A stretch of 24,190 bases of DNA from JBQTIU01 sp052387815 (GCA_052387815.1 JBQTIU010000014.1:1-24190), one strand, 5' to 3'. Shown: positions 6,572 to 15,113, counted from the first letter of the stretch. The notes: generated by a model from the letters alone, not told the origin. Made by a program: numbers and translations.

Positions 6572-6882
6572 TGACCGACGATATTGACATTGTAAGGGGC
6601 AGCGGGAACGTCTTCCGCGACTTCGGCCACCCGAACGCCGACCTTGAGCAAGTGAAAGCCATCCTGGCCGCCAAGATCATCGGCGTGCTGGATAACAAGA
6701 GAATCTCCGTCCGCAAGGCGCAGGCAGTCACGGGCATTGCCGCGGCCGATTTCTCGCGTATCCGCAACGCCCAGCTGGACCGCTTCACCGTCGATCGGCT
6801 GATGACAATTCTGAACCGCCTCGACCAGCAGGTTAAGGTTCGCGTGTCCGTGCAACCTTTCGCCAAACTGGCGCGAGCCTGA
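6571..6882 (+). CDS. HigA-type antitoxin (XRE/HTH family)
   Basis: The 103-residue product carries a helix-turn-helix in its centre (ISVRKAQAVTGIAAADFSRI, then DRFTVDRLMTIL), the arrangement of small XRE-type antitoxins that pair with Gp49-like toxins. The ATG shares one base with the toxin stop (TGATG), giving the toxin-first order typical of HigBA. A Shine-Dalgarno (AAGGAGAT) lies about 8-15 bases upstream inside the toxin gene. It should bind the toxin and the palindrome at 6201-6218 to repress the operon. No disruption is visible. Confidence 0.87.
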   Translation: MTDDIDIVRGSGNVFRDFGHPNADLEQVKAILAAKIIGVLDNKRISVRKAQAVTGIAAADFSRIRNAQLDRFTVDRLMTILNRLDQQVKVRVSVQPFAKLARA

Positions 6883-6925
6883 ATTTCGATACAGTGCAAG
6901 GGAGAGGAACAGCTGATCGAAGCTC

Positions 6926-7024
6926 ATGGCCAAGGTCGTTGGAAAGATATTCTCCGAGAGCGAGCTAAGAGCCGTCGCTCAGGCCCTTGGCGATACCGAA
7001 GAGGGACTCAAGCCCATCTTCTAG
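6926..7024 (+). pseudogene. Short ORF (32 aa), possible N-terminal remnant of an Abi-like gene
   Basis: Forty-three bases after the antitoxin, an ATG opens MAKVVGKIFSESELRAVAQ followed by ALGDTEEGLKPIF and a TAG. The text resembles the first 30 residues of abortive-infection-type proteins in which ELRAVADALxDTxxGLTGSEI is followed by several hundred residues; this similarity is from memory. Here the frame stops at once and the next gene starts 45 bases later, so if the resemblance is right it is a stub left by deletion. It could also be a genuine small protein in the toxin-antitoxin operon. Confidence 0.4.
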
Positions 7025-7068
7025 GGGCGATTTACGCCGCGGGCGCGCCGTGTGATAATTGCGCGGTC

Positions 7069-8184
7069 ATGGGGATACCCGATCACCATCGTCCGCCGCT
7101 GTCCGAGAACGGTATCGAACGGTACGGCCTGCACCTCTCGCGGCGGGATCTGGCTGACGCCGTCGCGGCGGGGGTGATCGCAACGGACCACGCCTCGGCG
7201 TTGTGGCGGTTCCTCGGCTACCGCGCTGCGATCGACGCGCGGCCGCGCTTCGATCTCGTCCACCTCCTATGGTACGCCGGCGCGCTGATCGTCATCGGCG
7301 CCATGGGCTTGTTCTCGACTCTCGCCTTCAGCCGCTTCGGGGGCGGCGCCCTGACCGCGACTGCTGCGGTCTACGCCGTTGGCTTCTCACTGGCCGGACA
7401 CGCTTTCTGGCATCGGCAAGGAATGCGCGTGCCCGGCGGCCTCCTCGTGACGGTGGCGGTCACTATGGCACCGCTCGCGACCTACGGCGTACAGGACGCG
7501 CTCGGCTGGTGGACGCATGGCGATCCCGGCGCGTATCGCGACTTCTTCGTGTGGATCAAAGGCAGTTGGCTCCCCATGGACCTCGCCGCCGTCGCCGCCG
7601 GGCTGGTGGCGCTGCGCTTCTACCGCTTTCCGTTCCTGATCGCGCCCATCGCGGTCGCGCTGTGGTTCATGTCGATGGACATCGCCCCCTGGGTTTTGGG
7701 ATCGGACTGGGGCCATTGGGAGGGGCGCCGGCTCGTCTCGCTTTGGTTCGGACTCGGCGTGCTCGCCGTTGCGTGGACGGTCGACGTCCGGGCGCGCGGC
7801 GATTCCGCCTTCTGGCTGCACCTGTTCGGGCTGCTCACGTTCTGGGGCGCGCTGTCGCTCGCCGACAGCGCCGGTCCCTTGGCGAACGCGCATTTCGCGC
7901 TGATCAATGCCGGCCTGCTGTTCCTGTCGGTTTTCCTGCAGCGTCGGGCCTATGCGGTGTTTGGAGCGATCGGTATCGCACAGTACTTGGGGTACCTGAG
8001 TTACGGAGTATTCAAGGACTCGCTCCTATTCCCGTTCGCGCTGTCGGGGATCGGGGTCGCCGTGATCGGCACGGGACTTCTGTACTACCGCTATGGCCGG
8101 GCGATCGAGGACTGGGTCGGGCGCGCCCTGCCGGCGTTCTTGAGCGCCCTCCGCCCTGCGCACGCGCGTGCTCCGCGGGCGTAG
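7069..8184 (+). CDS. Polytopic membrane protein, DUF2157-like
   Basis: The 371-residue protein has a soluble N-terminal 60 residues (LSRRDLADAVAAGVI resembles the short helical head of DUF2157 proteins) and about ten hydrophobic segments, for example residues 63-86, 93-114, 121-142, 168-186, 188-206, 222-241, 249-268, 277-313 (two) and 319-340, with a short basic tail. DUF2157 proteins are inner-membrane proteins of unknown function, so no activity is assigned. No clear Shine-Dalgarno precedes the ATG; TGATAAT 14 bases upstream could be a -10 box giving a very short leader. It converges on the cytochrome c1 gene across 221 bases that hold no clear terminator. Confidence 0.7.
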   Translation: MGIPDHHRPPLSENGIERYGLHLSRRDLADAVAAGVIATDHASALWRFLGYRAAIDARPRFDLVHLLWYAGALIVIGAMGLFSTLAFSRFGGGALTATAAVYAVGFSLAGHAFWHRQGMRVPGGLLVTVAVTMAPLATYGVQDALGWWTHGDPGAYRDFFVWIKGSWLPMDLAAVAAGLVALRFYRFPFLIAPIAVALWFMSMDIAPWVLGSDWGHWEGRRLVSLWFGLGVLAVAWTVDVRARGDSAFWLHLFGLLTFWGALSLADSAGPLANAHFALINAGLLFLSVFLQRRAYAVFGAIGIAQYLGYLSYGVFKDSLLFPFALSGIGVAVIGTGLLYYRYGRAIEDWVGRALPAFLSALRPAHARAPRA

Positions 8185-8405
8185 GGTGTGGTTACTCCGC
8201 CTACGCCGGCGGCGGAACCCGCAGACACCCTCGCGCCGCAAGGGCGGTCACGCTGTTCCATTTCCCGTCACCGGCGGGCTTATCCTGCCCCATTCGCCTG
8301 AGGCCGGAGCCGCGTATCGAAGCTCCCGCGTTGCGAGAGAATACGACGAGCCCGGAAAGCGCGGTCCCTCTCGCCTTAACGGTGGGCCAAGGGGCCGACA
8401 GGCGC

Positions 8406-9182
8406 TCAGTGCAACGCCGCCCACACCCTGCGCTTGACCGCGTAAAGGAGGCCGGTGAACACGACGAGGAACAGGATCACCTTGACGCCGATGCGCTTGC
8501 GCATCTCGAGCTCGGGCTCGGCCGCCCAGGCGAGGAAGGTGACGACGTCCTTCGCCATCTGTTCCTCGCTCGCACTCGTGCCGTCGGCATAGCTGACCCC
8601 GTCGGCCTCGAGAATCTTGGGCATGGCGATCTGGCCGCCGGGGAAGAACTTGTTGTAGTTCATCCCCTCATGCAACGTCACCCCGGCGGGCGGGTCGCCG
8701 TAGCCGGTGAGCAAGGCGAAGAGGTAATTCGGGCCATCCCGGCGGGCCTTGGTGATCAGCGACAGGTCCGGCGGGTAGGCGCCGTTGTTGGCGGCCCGCG
8801 CCGCCTTCTCGTTGGCAAACGGCGCCTTGAAGCGGTCCGCGGGGCGGGCCGGGCGCTGATACATCTCGCCCTCGTCGTTGGGTCCGTCGCTCACCTCGAC
8901 CTCGGCGGCCAGCGCCTTGACCTCGTCCTCGCTGAAGCCGAGGTCGCGAAGGTTGCGGTAGCGGACCAGGTCCAACGCGTGGCAGACGCTGCACTTCTCC
9001 TTGTAGATTTGGTACCCGCGCTGGGTGGCGGCGCGCTCGAAGGTCCCCAACAGGCCGCCGAAGGACCACGACTGCGCGGGTGGGGGCGCGGCCTCGGCGG
9101 CGGCGGCCGGCGCGCTGGCGCCGGCCAGCAGGGCCGCGGCGAGCGCGGCCGCGGCGACGGGCAGCGGCCGCAGGCGGCGCAT
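8406..9182 (-). CDS. petC: Cytochrome c1 of the bc1 complex
   Basis: The 258-residue subunit carries electrons from the Rieske protein to cytochrome c on the periplasmic side. It has a signal peptide (RRLRPLPVAAAALAAALL... cleaved near AAAAEA, residue 30), the haem attachment motif CSVCH at 64-68, the axial methionine Met187 in GGQIAMPKI, and a C-terminal anchor at 233-250 followed by KRRVW. The aspartate/glutamate-rich stretch at 95-107 matches the docking surface of the family. Its ATG overlaps the stop of the cytochrome b gene (TGATG), so it is the third gene of a coupled operon. Length is typical for a separate alphaproteobacterial c1. Confidence 0.96.
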   Translation of the reverse strand: MRRLRPLPVAAAALAAALLAGASAPAAAAEAAPPPAQSWSFGGLLGTFERAATQRGYQIYKEKCSVCHALDLVRYRNLRDLGFSEDEVKALAAEVEVSDGPNDEGEMYQRPARPADRFKAPFANEKAARAANNGAYPPDLSLITKARRDGPNYLFALLTGYGDPPAGVTLHEGMNYNKFFPGGQIAMPKILEADGVSYADGTSASEEQMAKDVVTFLAWAAEPELEMRKRIGVKVILFLVVFTGLLYAVKRRVWAALH

Positions 9183-10459
9183 CAGGCTTTCTCCATCGGC
9201 TTGGCGGCGGCGGCGGCAGCGGCGCGCCCGCCGCCCTTCAAGACCGGTTCCATAATGCTGGAGGGCAGCGGCAGCGGCCGCTCGAACCAGCCGATGAACG
9301 GCAGGATCACCAGGAAATGCGCGAAGTAGTACGCCGTCGCGATGCGGCCGATGACCAGGTAATGGCCCTCGGGCGGATTGGCGCCGACCCAGCCCAGCGT
9401 CACGCTGTCGACCACAAACACCCAGAAGAACACCCTGTAGAGCGGCCGGAACCGGGCGCTGCGCACCCGGCTGGTGTCGAGCCACGGCAGGAGGAACAGG
9501 ATCAGGATCGACCCGAACATCGCCAGCACGCCGATGAGCTTGTTGGGGATGGCGCGCAGGATCGCGTAGTAGGGCAGGAAGTACCATTCCGGCACGATGT
9601 GGGGCGGGGTCACCAGCGGGTTGGCCGGGATGTAATTCTCCGGCTCGCCGAAGAAATTGGGCGCGAAGAACACGAAGAAGAAGAACACGATCAGGAACAC
9701 GCCGAGGCCGAACAGGTCCTTGACCGTGTAATAGGGGTGGAACGGGATCTTGTCCTGCGGCCCCTTGAGGTCGATGCCGACCGGATTGTTCGAGCCATGA
9801 ACGTGCAGCGCCACGAGGTGCAGGACCACCGCGCCGACGATGAGGAAGGGCAAGAGGTAGTGGAACGAGTAGAAGCGGTTCAAGGTCGGGTTGTCGACCG
9901 CGAAGCCGCCCCACAGCCAGGTGACGATGGGCTCGCCGATGAGCGGGAAGGCGGAGAACAGGTTGGTGATCACCGTCGCCGCCCAGAAGCTCATCTGGCC
10001 CCACGGCAGCACGTAGCCCGTGAACGCCGTCGCCATCATCAGGATGAGGATGATGACGCCGAGCCACCACAGCACCTCGCGCGGCGCCTTGTACGAGCCG
10101 TAATAGAGGCCGCGGAAGAGATGGATGTAGACCGCGAGGAAGAAGAACGACCCGCCGTTCATGTGCAGGTAGCGGATCAGCCAGCCGTAATTCACGTCGC
10201 GCATGATCCGCTCGACCGAGTTGAAGGCGTGGTCGACATGCGGGGTGTAGTGCATGGCGAGGATGATGCCGGTGACGATCATCATCACCAGCACGATCCC
10301 GGCGAGCGAACCGAAGTTCCACCAGTAATTGAGGTTGCGCGGGGTCGGGTACTCGTTGAGCTCGTGGTTGAGGAAGGTGAAAATCGGCAGCCGGTAGTCG
10401 ATCCACTTGACCAGCGGGTGGGAAAGGATCGGGGATGCCTTGGGTGCGGGGCTGGCCAT
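9182..10459 (-). CDS. petB: Cytochrome b of the bc1 complex
   Basis: The 425-residue membrane subunit binds hemes bL and bH and forms the Qo and Qi quinone sites. Four histidines appear as two pairs with 13 residues between members: His99/His113 and His200/His214. The Qo-site motif PEWY is at 290-293, and about eight membrane helices are visible. The C-terminal tail is alanine-rich and charged (GGGRAAAAAAAKPMEKA). The ATG at 10459 is 11 bases after the Rieske stop, where GAGGA provides the ribosome site. A longer open frame upstream is discarded because it overlaps the Rieske gene. It lies second in the Rieske-b-c1 operon. Confidence 0.96.
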   Translation of the reverse strand: MASPAPKASPILSHPLVKWIDYRLPIFTFLNHELNEYPTPRNLNYWWNFGSLAGIVLVMMIVTGIILAMHYTPHVDHAFNSVERIMRDVNYGWLIRYLHMNGGSFFFLAVYIHLFRGLYYGSYKAPREVLWWLGVIILILMMATAFTGYVLPWGQMSFWAATVITNLFSAFPLIGEPIVTWLWGGFAVDNPTLNRFYSFHYLLPFLIVGAVVLHLVALHVHGSNNPVGIDLKGPQDKIPFHPYYTVKDLFGLGVFLIVFFFFVFFAPNFFGEPENYIPANPLVTPPHIVPEWYFLPYYAILRAIPNKLIGVLAMFGSILILFLLPWLDTSRVRSARFRPLYRVFFWVFVVDSVTLGWVGANPPEGHYLVIGRIATAYYFAHFLVILPFIGWFERPLPLPSSIMEPVLKGGGRAAAAAAAKPMEKA

Positions 10460-10470
10460 CGGCGTCGTCC

Positions 10471-11037
10471 TCAACCGATGCGGATCTTGTTGTCGTCGAA
10501 GAAGACGTAGGTGGGAACCCGCAGGTTGCGGGGCGCCGGCCCCTTGCGGATACGGCCCGAGGTGTCGTAGTGCGAGCCGTGGCAGGGACAGAACCAGCCG
10601 CCCCACTCGCCGCGCGGATCGGTGACCCTCTGGCCCAAGGGCACGCAGCCGAGATGGGTGCAGATGCCGACCACGATCAGCCATTCGGGCTTCTGGACCC
10701 GCGCCGCGTCCGGCTGGGGATCGGGAAGGTCGTCGACGTGGACCTCGCGCGCCTTGGCGATCTCGGCCGCGCCGCGACGGCGGATGAACACCGGTCCGCC
10801 GCGCCAGGTGACGGTGATGCTCTGGCCCTCCGATATGGGCGCCAGGTCGACCTCGGTCGAAGACAGCGCCAGCACGTCGGCCGACGGATTCATCGAATGG
10901 ATGAACGGCCACAGCGCGGCCGCGGTGCCGACGGCGCCGAAGGCGCCGGTGGCGAGATAGAGAAAATCCCGCCGGGTGCCGGCCGCGACCGGGCCTGCCG
11001 GTCCGCTGGCCGTTGCCGAGTGCGCTGGACTGGCCAT
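10471..11037 (-). CDS. petA: Ubiquinol-cytochrome c reductase iron-sulfur (Rieske) subunit
   Basis: The 188-residue Rieske protein passes electrons from ubiquinol to cytochrome c1. A twin-arginine type signal/anchor (TRRDFLYLATGAFGAVG, residues 21-37) leads into the hinge and the periplasmic domain. The [2Fe-2S] ligands are in CTHLGC (126-131) and CPCHGS (150-155), with both disulphide cysteines present. The insert between residues 84 and 118 and overall length are normal for alphaproteobacteria. The ATG at 11037 follows a GGGGGCG about five bases upstream. It heads the bc1 operon and is divergent from trmL across 142 bases. Confidence 0.96.
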   Translation of the reverse strand: MASPAHSATASGPAGPVAAGTRRDFLYLATGAFGAVGTAAALWPFIHSMNPSADVLALSSTEVDLAPISEGQSITVTWRGGPVFIRRRGAAEIAKAREVHVDDLPDPQPDAARVQKPEWLIVVGICTHLGCVPLGQRVTDPRGEWGGWFCPCHGSHYDTSGRIRKGPAPRNLRVPTYVFFDDNKIRIG

Positions 11038-11110
11038 GTTTCGCCCCCGTGCCTCCAAAAGGCGCTTGAAGACAACCCGCTCGCCGGTCACCGGGCGACC
11101 GCCCGAGGGG

Positions 11111-11116
11111 TATAAT
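11111..11116 (+). promoter_or_regulatory. Possible -10 box for trmL-hemF
   Basis: A perfect TATAAT stands out in GC-rich surroundings within the petA/trmL divergent region, 64 bases before the trmL ATG. No good -35 box is found 16-18 bases upstream, so the assignment is tentative. The same stretch read on the other strand (ATTATA) could serve the bc1 operon instead. Confidence 0.3.
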
Positions 11117-11179
11117 GCAATCCTCGGAGCTTGCCTAGCCCTCGCCTCGTGCCGCGCGCCGACCGAAAGACCCACCGCC

Positions 11180-11680
11180 ATGCGCCTTGCCCTGTTCGAA
11201 CCCGACATCCCGCAGAACACCGGCGCGATGCTGCGGCTTGCCGCCTGCTTGGGCGTCGATGTGGACGTGATCGGCCCCTTGGGCTTCGTGTGGTCGGACC
11301 GCCGACTGCGCTGGGCGGGCATGGACTATCTCGAGGGCGTGACGGTGCGCCGCCATGCCTCGTGGACCGCGTTCCTTGCCGCGCGCGGCGAGGGCATCCG
11401 GCTGGGACGCCTCGTCCTGCTCACCACGGCCGGCGATCGTGCTTACACGGACTTCGCCTTCCTCCCCGATGACACGCTGATCGTCGGGCGCGAGAGCGTG
11501 GGCGCGCCGGCCGCGGTCAACGACGCCGCCGACGCGCGCCTGCGCATCCCGATGGTCCCCGGCCGGCGCTCGCTCAACGTCGCCGTGGCCGCCGCCCTCG
11601 TGCTCGGCGAGGCCCTGCGCCAGACCGGCCTCCTGCCCCGGCTTGGCGCGCCGGCCACGGGCCTTGCCGTCGGATCATGA
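11180..11680 (+). CDS. trmL: tRNA (cytidine(34)-2'-O)-methyltransferase
   Basis: The 166-residue SPOUT-family enzyme methylates the 2'-O of the wobble nucleotide in tRNA-Leu isoacceptors using S-adenosylmethionine. Family marks are FEPDIPQNTG (6-15), VGRESVGAP (102-110) and the knot segment IPMVPGRRSLNVAVAAAL (123-140). The first residues MRLALFEP are the usual TrmL start, which fixes the ATG at 11180. The stop overlaps the hemF start as ATGA, so the two are coupled. The pairing of trmL with hemF next to a bc1 operon is familiar from Rhodospirillales, although the two products have no obvious shared pathway. Confidence 0.93.
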   Translation: MRLALFEPDIPQNTGAMLRLAACLGVDVDVIGPLGFVWSDRRLRWAGMDYLEGVTVRRHASWTAFLAARGEGIRLGRLVLLTTAGDRAYTDFAFLPDDTLIVGRESVGAPAAVNDAADARLRIPMVPGRRSLNVAVAAALVLGEALRQTGLLPRLGAPATGLAVGS

Positions 11681-12525
11681 GCGCGCGAGTCGTGGACGAC
11701 CGCCAAGGCCGGGCCGCGGCATGGTTCGAATCGCTCAGCGCGCGGATCGGCGTCGCGTTCGAGGCGATCGAGGACGAGCTCGCCCGAACCCCGCTTGCCG
11801 CCGGCCGCTTCGCCCGCCGGCCGTGGCCGAGGCCCGGGGGCGGGGGCGGCGTCATGGCGATCCTGCGGGGGCGCGTGTTCGAGAAGGTCGGCGTCAACGT
11901 GTCGACCGTGTTCGGCGAATTCGGCCCCGAGTTCCGCCACCAGATTCCGGGCGCCGCCGAAGACCCCCGCTTCTGGGCGAGCGGCATATCCGTGGTCGCG
12001 CATCCGCGCTCGCCGCTGGTGCCCGCCGTGCACATGAACACGCGCCACGTGGTGACCACCAAGGCATGGTTCGGCGGCGGTGCCGACTTGACGCCGATGC
12101 TCGCCGATGCGGCCGACACCGCCGAGTTCCACGCCGCCTTGAAGCGCGCCTGCGATGCCCACCATCCCGACTATTACCCGCGCTTCAAGCGCTGGTGCGA
12201 CGAGTATTTCTTCTTGAAGCACCGCGACGAGCCGCGCGGGGTGGGCGGCATCTTTTACGACGACCTGGCGTCGGGCGACTTCGAGAAGGATTTGGCCTTC
12301 ACCCGCGACGTCGGCCTCGCCTTCCTCGAGGCCTATCCGCGCATCGTCCGCCGGCACATGCACGAGACCTGGACTGCTGAGCAGCGCCGCCACCAGCTGG
12401 TCCGCCGCGGCCGCTACGTCGAGTTCAACCTGCTCTACGACCGCGGCACCAAGTTCGGCCTGATGACCGGCGGCAACGTCGAGGCCATCCTCATGTCCTT
12501 GCCGCCCGAGGCGGCGTGGCCGTAA
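11677..12525 (+). CDS. hemF: Oxygen-dependent coproporphyrinogen III oxidase
   Basis: The 282-residue enzyme decarboxylates coproporphyrinogen III to protoporphyrinogen IX with molecular oxygen, supplying haem for the neighbouring cytochromes. Conserved stretches include GGGGGVMAILRGRVFEKVG (54-72), VNVSTVFGEF, HMNTRH (119-124), WFGGGADLTP (131-140), RGVGGIFYDD, and FNLLYDRGTKFGL toward the end. Length is normal. The ATG overlaps the trmL stop (ATGA). It converges with the tRNA nucleotidyltransferase gene; the 77 bases between show no clear intrinsic terminator. Confidence 0.96.
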   Translation: MSARVVDDRQGRAAAWFESLSARIGVAFEAIEDELARTPLAAGRFARRPWPRPGGGGGVMAILRGRVFEKVGVNVSTVFGEFGPEFRHQIPGAAEDPRFWASGISVVAHPRSPLVPAVHMNTRHVVTTKAWFGGGADLTPMLADAADTAEFHAALKRACDAHHPDYYPRFKRWCDEYFFLKHRDEPRGVGGIFYDDLASGDFEKDLAFTRDVGLAFLEAYPRIVRRHMHETWTAEQRRHQLVRRGRYVEFNLLYDRGTKFGLMTGGNVEAILMSLPPEAAWP

Positions 12526-12602
12526 ATGCGCCGGGGGGCGCGATCGGATTGACGGCGAGCGCGTCGCGCGGCGCCCGCGGGCAGGCTGATCAAGACCGCC
12601 GA

Positions 12603-13880
12603 CTAATCGGGGCCCGGCTTTCTTGCGGCCACCAGCGATCGCAGGTGGGCGAGGCATTCGGCGCGCCCGGCGCGATAGTCGCCCGCCTCCCACCAGCGTT
12701 CGACCTCGCCGATCAGGCGGCCGATGTCGGGGCCGGGCGCCAGCCCGAGCGCGCGCGCATCCCGCCCCTTGACCGGCAGCTCGACCGCGACCCAGGCCGC
12801 CGCCGCGGCCACCAGCGCCCGGAACTCCGCGTCCTCCTGCGGCGCCAGCTTCCCGCCCGCCAGGCGCTCCGCCCATGCCAAGAGCGCGAGGTCGCGAAAC
12901 AGATCGGCGCCCGCCCGGTGGAGGGCACGCCGGCGGGCGCGCGCATCCAGCCCCGGGCCGACCTCGATCGGCGGCGATGCCAGGGCGACAAGATGTGCGC
13001 CCTGGGCAGTGGACAGGCGCAGACGCCGCGCAACCTTTTGTGCCGCGCCGCTGGCGCGCGCCAGCAGGGCGGCGAGGCGCAACAGCGGGTCGGGCGGCGC
13101 CAGCTCCGGGGGCAAGCGTTGGAGCGCCGCCAGGCGCTTCGTGTCGGTCGCCTCCGGCATCACCGGAGCCAGCACGCCCGCCGCGATCATGCGCCCGATC
13201 GCCGCCGCCGGATCGGGGGCGAGCAGCAGCCGGAAGATTTCGCCGGCGATCCGCTCGCCCGACAGGTTCCCCGTCAGCGGCGCCAGCGCCCGGCAAGCGG
13301 CGAGCGCCGCGGCATCGGGCTCGCCCCTCCCGAAATAGGCGTGGAAACGGAAAAACCGCAACAGCCGCAGGACGTCCTCGCGCACCCTGGTCTCGGCATC
13401 GCCGACGAAGCGCACGCGCCCGGCGGCGAGATCGGCAAGCCCCCCGAACGGGTCGTGGATCGTCCCGTCGGGATCGGCCGAGATGGCGTTGATCGTGAAA
13501 TCGCGCCGGCCCGCGTCGGCGGTCCAGTCGTCGGTGAATTCGACCCGCGCGCGCCGCCCGTAGGTCTCGCGATCGACCCGAAGCGTCGTGATCTCGAAAT
13601 GCGCCGCCCCGACCGCCGCCGTCACCGTGCCATGCTCGATGCCGGTCGGGATGACCCGGATGCCGGCGTGAGCCAGACGCTCCATCACCGCGGCCGGCGG
13701 ATCGGGCGTGGCGAGGTCGATGTCCTTGACGGGGCGCCCGAGGATTGCGTCGCGCACGCACCCGCCGACGAAGCGCACCGGCCGGCCCCCGCGCGCAAGT
13801 GCCGCCACGACGGCTTGGGTGGCGGGGGCGGTCATCCAGGCCTGCAGCGCCAGCCGGACGGGAGCGCCTGCCGGTGGCAT
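12603..13880 (-). CDS. cca: CCA tRNA nucleotidyltransferase / poly(A) polymerase family protein
   Basis: The 425-residue class II nucleotidyltransferase has GGCVRDAILGR (39-49), the catalytic pair in KDIDLAT (Asp53, Asp55), RRDFTINAI (125-133), and the template motif DVLRLLRFFRFHAYFG (169-184). These enzymes add or repair CCA at tRNA 3' ends; the poly(A) polymerase branch shares the same motifs, and alphaproteobacteria normally carry a single member acting as the CCA enzyme. The ATG at 13880 lies 4 bases after the DUF6111 stop, so it is the last gene of the Nudix operon. A longer in-frame extension upstream overlaps the previous gene and is rejected. Confidence 0.92.
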   Translation of the reverse strand: MPPAGAPVRLALQAWMTAPATQAVVAALARGGRPVRFVGGCVRDAILGRPVKDIDLATPDPPAAVMERLAHAGIRVIPTGIEHGTVTAAVGAAHFEITTLRVDRETYGRRARVEFTDDWTADAGRRDFTINAISADPDGTIHDPFGGLADLAAGRVRFVGDAETRVREDVLRLLRFFRFHAYFGRGEPDAAALAACRALAPLTGNLSGERIAGEIFRLLLAPDPAAAIGRMIAAGVLAPVMPEATDTKRLAALQRLPPELAPPDPLLRLAALLARASGAAQKVARRLRLSTAQGAHLVALASPPIEVGPGLDARARRRALHRAGADLFRDLALLAWAERLAGGKLAPQEDAEFRALVAAAAAWVAVELPVKGRDARALGLAPGPDIGRLIGEVERWWEAGDYRAGRAECLAHLRSLVAARKPGPD

Positions 13881-13884
13881 GGGC

Positions 13885-14184
13885 CTAGCGCGACGGCGCG
13901 CCGGGCGGGATGACGTGGCCAGGCACGATCTCGCCGTCGACGAGTTTCGGGGGCACGTAGGTGCCCTTGATTTCCTCGCGGCCGAACAGCGCCAGTCCAA
14001 CGGTCAAAACGGCGGAGAACAGCAGGCCGAGCGCCACCAGCCACAGCCATGGCGCGTCCTGCCAGCGCGCCGGCTCGCCCTTGCCGGCGCGCTCGGCCCG
14101 CCGGCGCTGGGCCGCCAGCCACAGGACGTAGAGCGCCGTCGGCAGCGCAATCGGCAGGACGAATTCGGCGAGGATGCGGGCCAT
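13885..14184 (-). CDS. DUF6111 family small membrane protein
   Basis: The 99-residue protein starts MARILAEFVLPIALPTALY, has two membrane segments (residues 3-25 and 46-68) separated by a basic loop, and ends with a periplasmic tail containing KGTYVPPKLVDGEIVPG. This matches the DUF6111 proteins found between Nudix and tRNA nucleotidyltransferase genes in alphaproteobacteria, of unknown function. Its ATG overlaps the Nudix stop (TGATG) and its stop is four bases before the cca ATG. Confidence 0.82.
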   Translation of the reverse strand: MARILAEFVLPIALPTALYVLWLAAQRRRAERAGKGEPARWQDAPWLWLVALGLLFSAVLTVGLALFGREEIKGTYVPPKLVDGEIVPGHVIPPGAPSR

Positions 14185-14822
14185 CAATGCCTGAGGACTT
14201 CGTATAGGTTCACCAGCATGCCGGCGGTCGCTCCCCAGATGTAATAGTGGCCGTAGGGAAGCACCCAAAACCGGCGCTCGACCCCGCGCTCGCTGTGCGC
14301 GTGGCGCCGGTGATTGGCCGGATCGAGGACGAAGGCGAGCGGCACCTCGAAGATCTCCGCCACCTCGAAGCGGTCGAGCACGGGCGCGAAGGGCGGCCGG
14401 ATGAGGCCGACCAAGGGCGTGACCTCGTAGCCGGTGCGGGTCTGGTAGGTGTCGAGCCGGCCGGCGATCTCGACCCGCGCGCGCGACAGCCCGATCTCCT
14501 CCTCCGCCTCGCGCAGCGCCGCCGTGGCCTCGTCGGGGTCGTCCGCCTCGACGCGGCCGCCCGGAAAGCTGATCTGCCCGGCATGGACGGCGAGGTGGTC
14601 GGTCCGTCTCGTCAGCAGGACGGTCATGCCCTCGCTGCGCTCGATCAACGGCACCAGGACGGCGGCGCGGATCAGCTTCCTCTTGGGCTTGAGATCGGGG
14701 TTGAAATCGTGGTCGCCGCGCACGCGCAAGGCGCCGCGACCCACGCCGATGTCGTGGCTGGCCGCGCGCAAGGAACGGCGTATATCGTCGGGCTTGAGCG
14801 CGGTCGGCGGGTTGTCGATCAT
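14184..14822 (-). CDS. CoA pyrophosphatase, Nudix family (NudL-like)
   Basis: The 212-residue protein hydrolyses CoA and derivatives to 3',5'-ADP and phosphopantetheine in its characterised relatives. The NuCoA signature is visible as LLTRRTDHLAVHAGQISFPG (69-88), directly followed by the Nudix box, which ends REAEEEIGL (104-112). The C-terminal FWVLPYGHYYIWGATAGML is also typical. The ATG at 14822 overlaps the stop of a truncated DUF1285 gene as ATGA. It is translationally linked to DUF6111 downstream. Confidence 0.9.
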   Translation of the reverse strand: MIDNPPTALKPDDIRRSLRAASHDIGVGRGALRVRGDHDFNPDLKPKRKLIRAAVLVPLIERSEGMTVLLTRRTDHLAVHAGQISFPGGRVEADDPDEATAALREAEEEIGLSRARVEIAGRLDTYQTRTGYEVTPLVGLIRPPFAPVLDRFEVAEIFEVPLAFVLDPANHRRHAHSERGVERRFWVLPYGHYYIWGATAGMLVNLYEVLRH

Positions 14823-15076
14823 TCGAGCGTGCCCTCGGCGGGCCTCGCCAAGACAGGCGCGCCGGCCGCCTGGAGCCCCGGCCCGCCCGATCGAGGCCGC
14901 ACGAGCGGTTTGCAGGCGATCGGCGTGCCGTGATAAAAACGGGCGCCGTCGCGGGCGATGCGGAGATCGACTTCGTCGCTGTCCCTCGCTCCGCCGACGG
15001 CGAACGGTCGCCCTGCGTCTCCAGCGGGACGCGGGCGAACGGCCAGGTCGGCGGCATCGGGTGAGATCCCGGTCAT
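14819..15076 (-). pseudogene. Truncated DUF1285 protein (85 aa, N-terminal part)
   Basis: The usual first gene of this operon encodes a DUF1285 protein of about 180-200 residues. Here the frame starts at ATG 15076 and contains the diagnostic VDLRIARDGARFYHGTPI, then KPLV, after which the sequence no longer resembles the family (RPRSGGPGLQAAGAPVLARP) and stops at TGA overlapping the Nudix ATG. The core and C-terminal domain are missing, apparently through an internal deletion of about 100 codons that kept the ATGA coupling. It lies 37 bases from the divergent MoxR start. A functional short version is possible but unlikely. Confidence 0.6.
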
Positions 15077-15113
15077 CGCCGGCCACGCCGCCGGTCAGCC
15101 AAGAGGGGACATA

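Noticed and set aside
9080..10510. 476-codon plus-strand open frame across cytochrome b
   Set aside because: It is the complement of a certain gene and is dominated by His, Glu, Arg and Asp runs that mirror membrane-helix codons.
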